Source of the DNA: Clostridiales bacterium
GTDB taxonomy: Bacteria > Bacillota_A > Clostridia > Christensenellales > Borkfalkiaceae
Length of the DNA stretch: 14,933 nt
Assembly: GCA_015055785.1 (NCBI GenBank)
Contig: SVHQ01000023.1
Coordinates: 1 to 14,933, forward strand
Direction: 5' to 3'
In this document: positions 13,379 to 14,933 of the stretch, piece by piece
How positions within the stretch are numbered: position 1 is the first letter of the stretch
Layout of the letters: every line of letters starts with the position of its first letter
The notes under the pieces: model-generated
What the model saw: only the letters and a program-made list of their open reading frames with translations
Database searches by the model: none
What the model was told of the DNA's origin: nothing
Program-made: the position numbers and the translations under genes

Positions 13379-14686
13379 TTATAAAACGTATTTCTTCAAA
13401 TTCCTATCACCTGTCAACTTCTGCAAATGTTCGTCCACATATTTTCTATCGATATGCAGGGTGAACATGGGATAATCGCCGCCTGCATTAAAGGAAATAT
13501 CCTCTAATAAATATTCCATAACGGTGTGTAATCTTCTTGCGCCGATGTCTTCCGAGGTCAAATTCATTTCCACAGCAACCTCGGCAATACGCTCGATTGC
13601 GCCCTTGTCAAACTGCAAATCAATGTTATCCACACTCAAAAGCTGACCGTATTGGAAAGTCAAAGAATTTTCCGTTTCCGTGAGAATTTTTACAAAATCC
13701 TCTTTTGTCAAACTCTGCAATTCCACAGACACGGGAAATCTACCCTGCAATTCAGGGATTAAATCTTCCACCGCCGCCACGTGAAACGCGCCTGCCGCGA
13801 TAAAGAGAATGAAGTCCGTTTTAATCGGACCATATTTCGTCACAACCGTCGAACCCTCGACAATGGGCAAAATATCTCTTTGCACGCCCTCGCGCGATAC
13901 GTCCGCGCCGTTTCTGTTTCCCTTGCCTGCAATTTTATCAATTTCATCAATGAATACAATACCGTCGTTTTCCGCACGGTACACCGCTTCCGTCTTGATT
14001 GCGTCCTCGTCAACGAGCTTGTCCGATTCCTCAGCAATGGCAATCTGCAACGCTTCCTTGACGCTCATACGGCGTTTTTTCGTCTTTTGCGGGAACATAT
14101 CCCCGAAAATGCTACCGATAGAAATTGCCGCACCACCTGGCGCCAATTCCATGGGTTGGGGATTGTCCACCACTTCGATTTCAATAGCGAAATTATCGTA
14201 TTGACCTTTGCGTAAACCGTCTAAAAGGTTGGCTTCAAACACTTCTTTTGCCGTGTCGCCTTTTTCGTCCTTTTTCGCTTCCGCCAACGCGCGCACAATG
14301 CGTTTTTCCGCCATGGACGTAGCTTTGGCTTTCACTTCCTCTTCCTTTTCCGATTTCACAAGTCGATAAGCGCACTCCGCCAAATCGCGAATCATGCCCT
14401 CTACGTCCTTACCCACGTAACCAACTTCTGTATATTTCGTAGCTTCCACCTTTACAAAAGGAGCCTTTACGAGTTTAGCAAGACGTCTTGCAATCTCCGT
14501 TTTACCTACCCCCGTAGGGCCTTTCATAATGATGTTTTTCGGTGTGATTTCCTCACGGATTTCTACGGGCAACTGCGCACGGCGATAACGGTTTCGAAGC
14601 GCAATTGCCACCGCTTTTTTCGCCTCGTCCTGCCCAATGATATATTTATCTAAACGATAGACGATTTGTTTCGGAGATAAATCCAT
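13379..14686 (-). CDS. hslU: ATP-dependent protease ATPase subunit HslU (ClpY)
   Basis: AAA+ unfoldase that feeds proteins into the HslV peptidase. The 435-residue protein has Walker A GPTGVGKT (56-63), the pore loop GYVG (89-92) and Walker B VFIDEID (244-250). The arginine-finger region is LQGRFPVSVEL (R316), and the sensor-2 region is EDIGARRLHTVMEYLLED. The intermediate domain lies at about 105-235. The C-terminus LKKYVL is the tail that docks in HslV. Length is close to the usual 440-470. AAGGAGG precedes the ATG at 14686. Three bases separate it from the hslV stop codon, so the two are translated from one message. Confidence 0.98.
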   Translation of the reverse strand: MDLSPKQIVYRLDKYIIGQDEAKKAVAIALRNRYRRAQLPVEIREEITPKNIIMKGPTGVGKTEIARRLAKLVKAPFVKVEATKYTEVGYVGKDVEGMIRDLAECAYRLVKSEKEEEVKAKATSMAEKRIVRALAEAKKDEKGDTAKEVFEANLLDGLRKGQYDNFAIEIEVVDNPQPMELAPGGAAISIGSIFGDMFPQKTKKRRMSVKEALQIAIAEESDKLVDEDAIKTEAVYRAENDGIVFIDEIDKIAGKGNRNGADVSREGVQRDILPIVEGSTVVTKYGPIKTDFILFIAAGAFHVAAVEDLIPELQGRFPVSVELQSLTKEDFVKILTETENSLTFQYGQLLSVDNIDLQFDKGAIERIAEVAVEMNLTSEDIGARRLHTVMEYLLEDISFNAGGDYPMFTLHIDRKYVDEHLQKLTGDRNLKKYVL

Positions 14687-14689
14687 ATA

Positions 14690-14933
14690 TTATTCCTCCT
14701 TTGCCTTTTTACGGCTCGTCTTTTTAGCTTCTTCCGCGTTCCCCACCGTTTCACAACGAATGTTGTCATTGGTGAAAACGCAAATTTCCGAAGCAATTTT
14801 CAAGGCTTTTTTTGCAATTGTTTCCGCGTCGTAATCGGTTTCTTGATACAATGCGCGCGCCGCCGCCAAAGCGTAATTTCCGCCGCTGCCAATCGCGCAA
14901 ACTCCCTCGTCCGGCTCAATCACTTCGCCCGTA
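14690..14933 (-). CDS. hslV: ATP-dependent protease peptidase subunit HslV (ClpQ), C-terminal part
   Basis: The visible reading frame encodes the C-terminal 80 residues of HslV and continues beyond the window edge. The segment [28 protein letters not shown] is diagnostic, with the GSGGNYA core conserved in the proteasome-like fold. HslV forms two hexameric rings capped by HslU. The catalytic N-terminal threonine or serine lies outside the window, so the catalytic type cannot be read here. The tail ends in an unusually charged [11 protein letters not shown] stretch. Confidence 0.96.
   Translation of the reverse strand, partial: TGEVIEPDEGVCAIGSGGNYALAAARALYQETDYDAETIAKKALKIASEICVFTNDNIRCETVGNAEEAKKTSRKKAKEE

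Overview
The window looks like a chromosome segment from a low-to-moderate GC Firmicute, most likely a gut-associated member of the Clostridia. The signs are the rpmG-secE-nusG-rplK order, AGGAGG-type ribosome binding sites, consensus SigA-type promoters, a DUF975 membrane protein, a cysteine-rich clostridial-type histidyl-tRNA synthetase, and lipoproteins with short signal peptides. The exact lineage is inference. There is no rRNA, tRNA, CRISPR array or transposase gene. Most genes lie on the minus strand.

Layout from left to right. Positions 1-1507 hold a housekeeping cluster on the minus strand: rpmG, secE, nusG and the 5' part of rplK, driven by a promoter at 1479-1507. Positions about 1655-5363 form an AT-rich accessory cassette. 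It has two genes for membrane proteins of unknown function on the minus strand, a divergent XRE-family repressor-like gene, and a gene for a MACPF/perforin-domain lipoprotein. Two near-perfect promoters here each carry the same 15-bp operator-like palindrome (TAGCA-N5-TGCTA) at the same distance from the -10 box, and a third, imperfect copy overlaps the likely xre promoter. I read the cassette as one small regulon. Positions 5382-7358 carry an aminotransferase and a DUF975 membrane protein on the minus strand. Positions 7454-8942 carry, on the plus strand, a long structured 5' leader and a PlsC-like acyltransferase with a zinc ribbon. Positions 8975-11180 carry a large BspA-type leucine-rich-repeat lipoprotein on the minus strand. 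Upstream of it, 11251-11457 encodes what looks like an unannotated structured RNA of about 172 nt, with its own promoter and terminator. Positions 11554-14933 carry hslV (partial), hslU, hisS and trxA on the minus strand, with a folded repeat-like element between hslU and hisS.

The two most interesting items are the XRE/MACPF/membrane-protein regulon, which may be a pore-forming or antagonism-related system, and the structured RNA upstream of the leucine-rich-repeat lipoprotein. Functions for both are inferred from sequence only.
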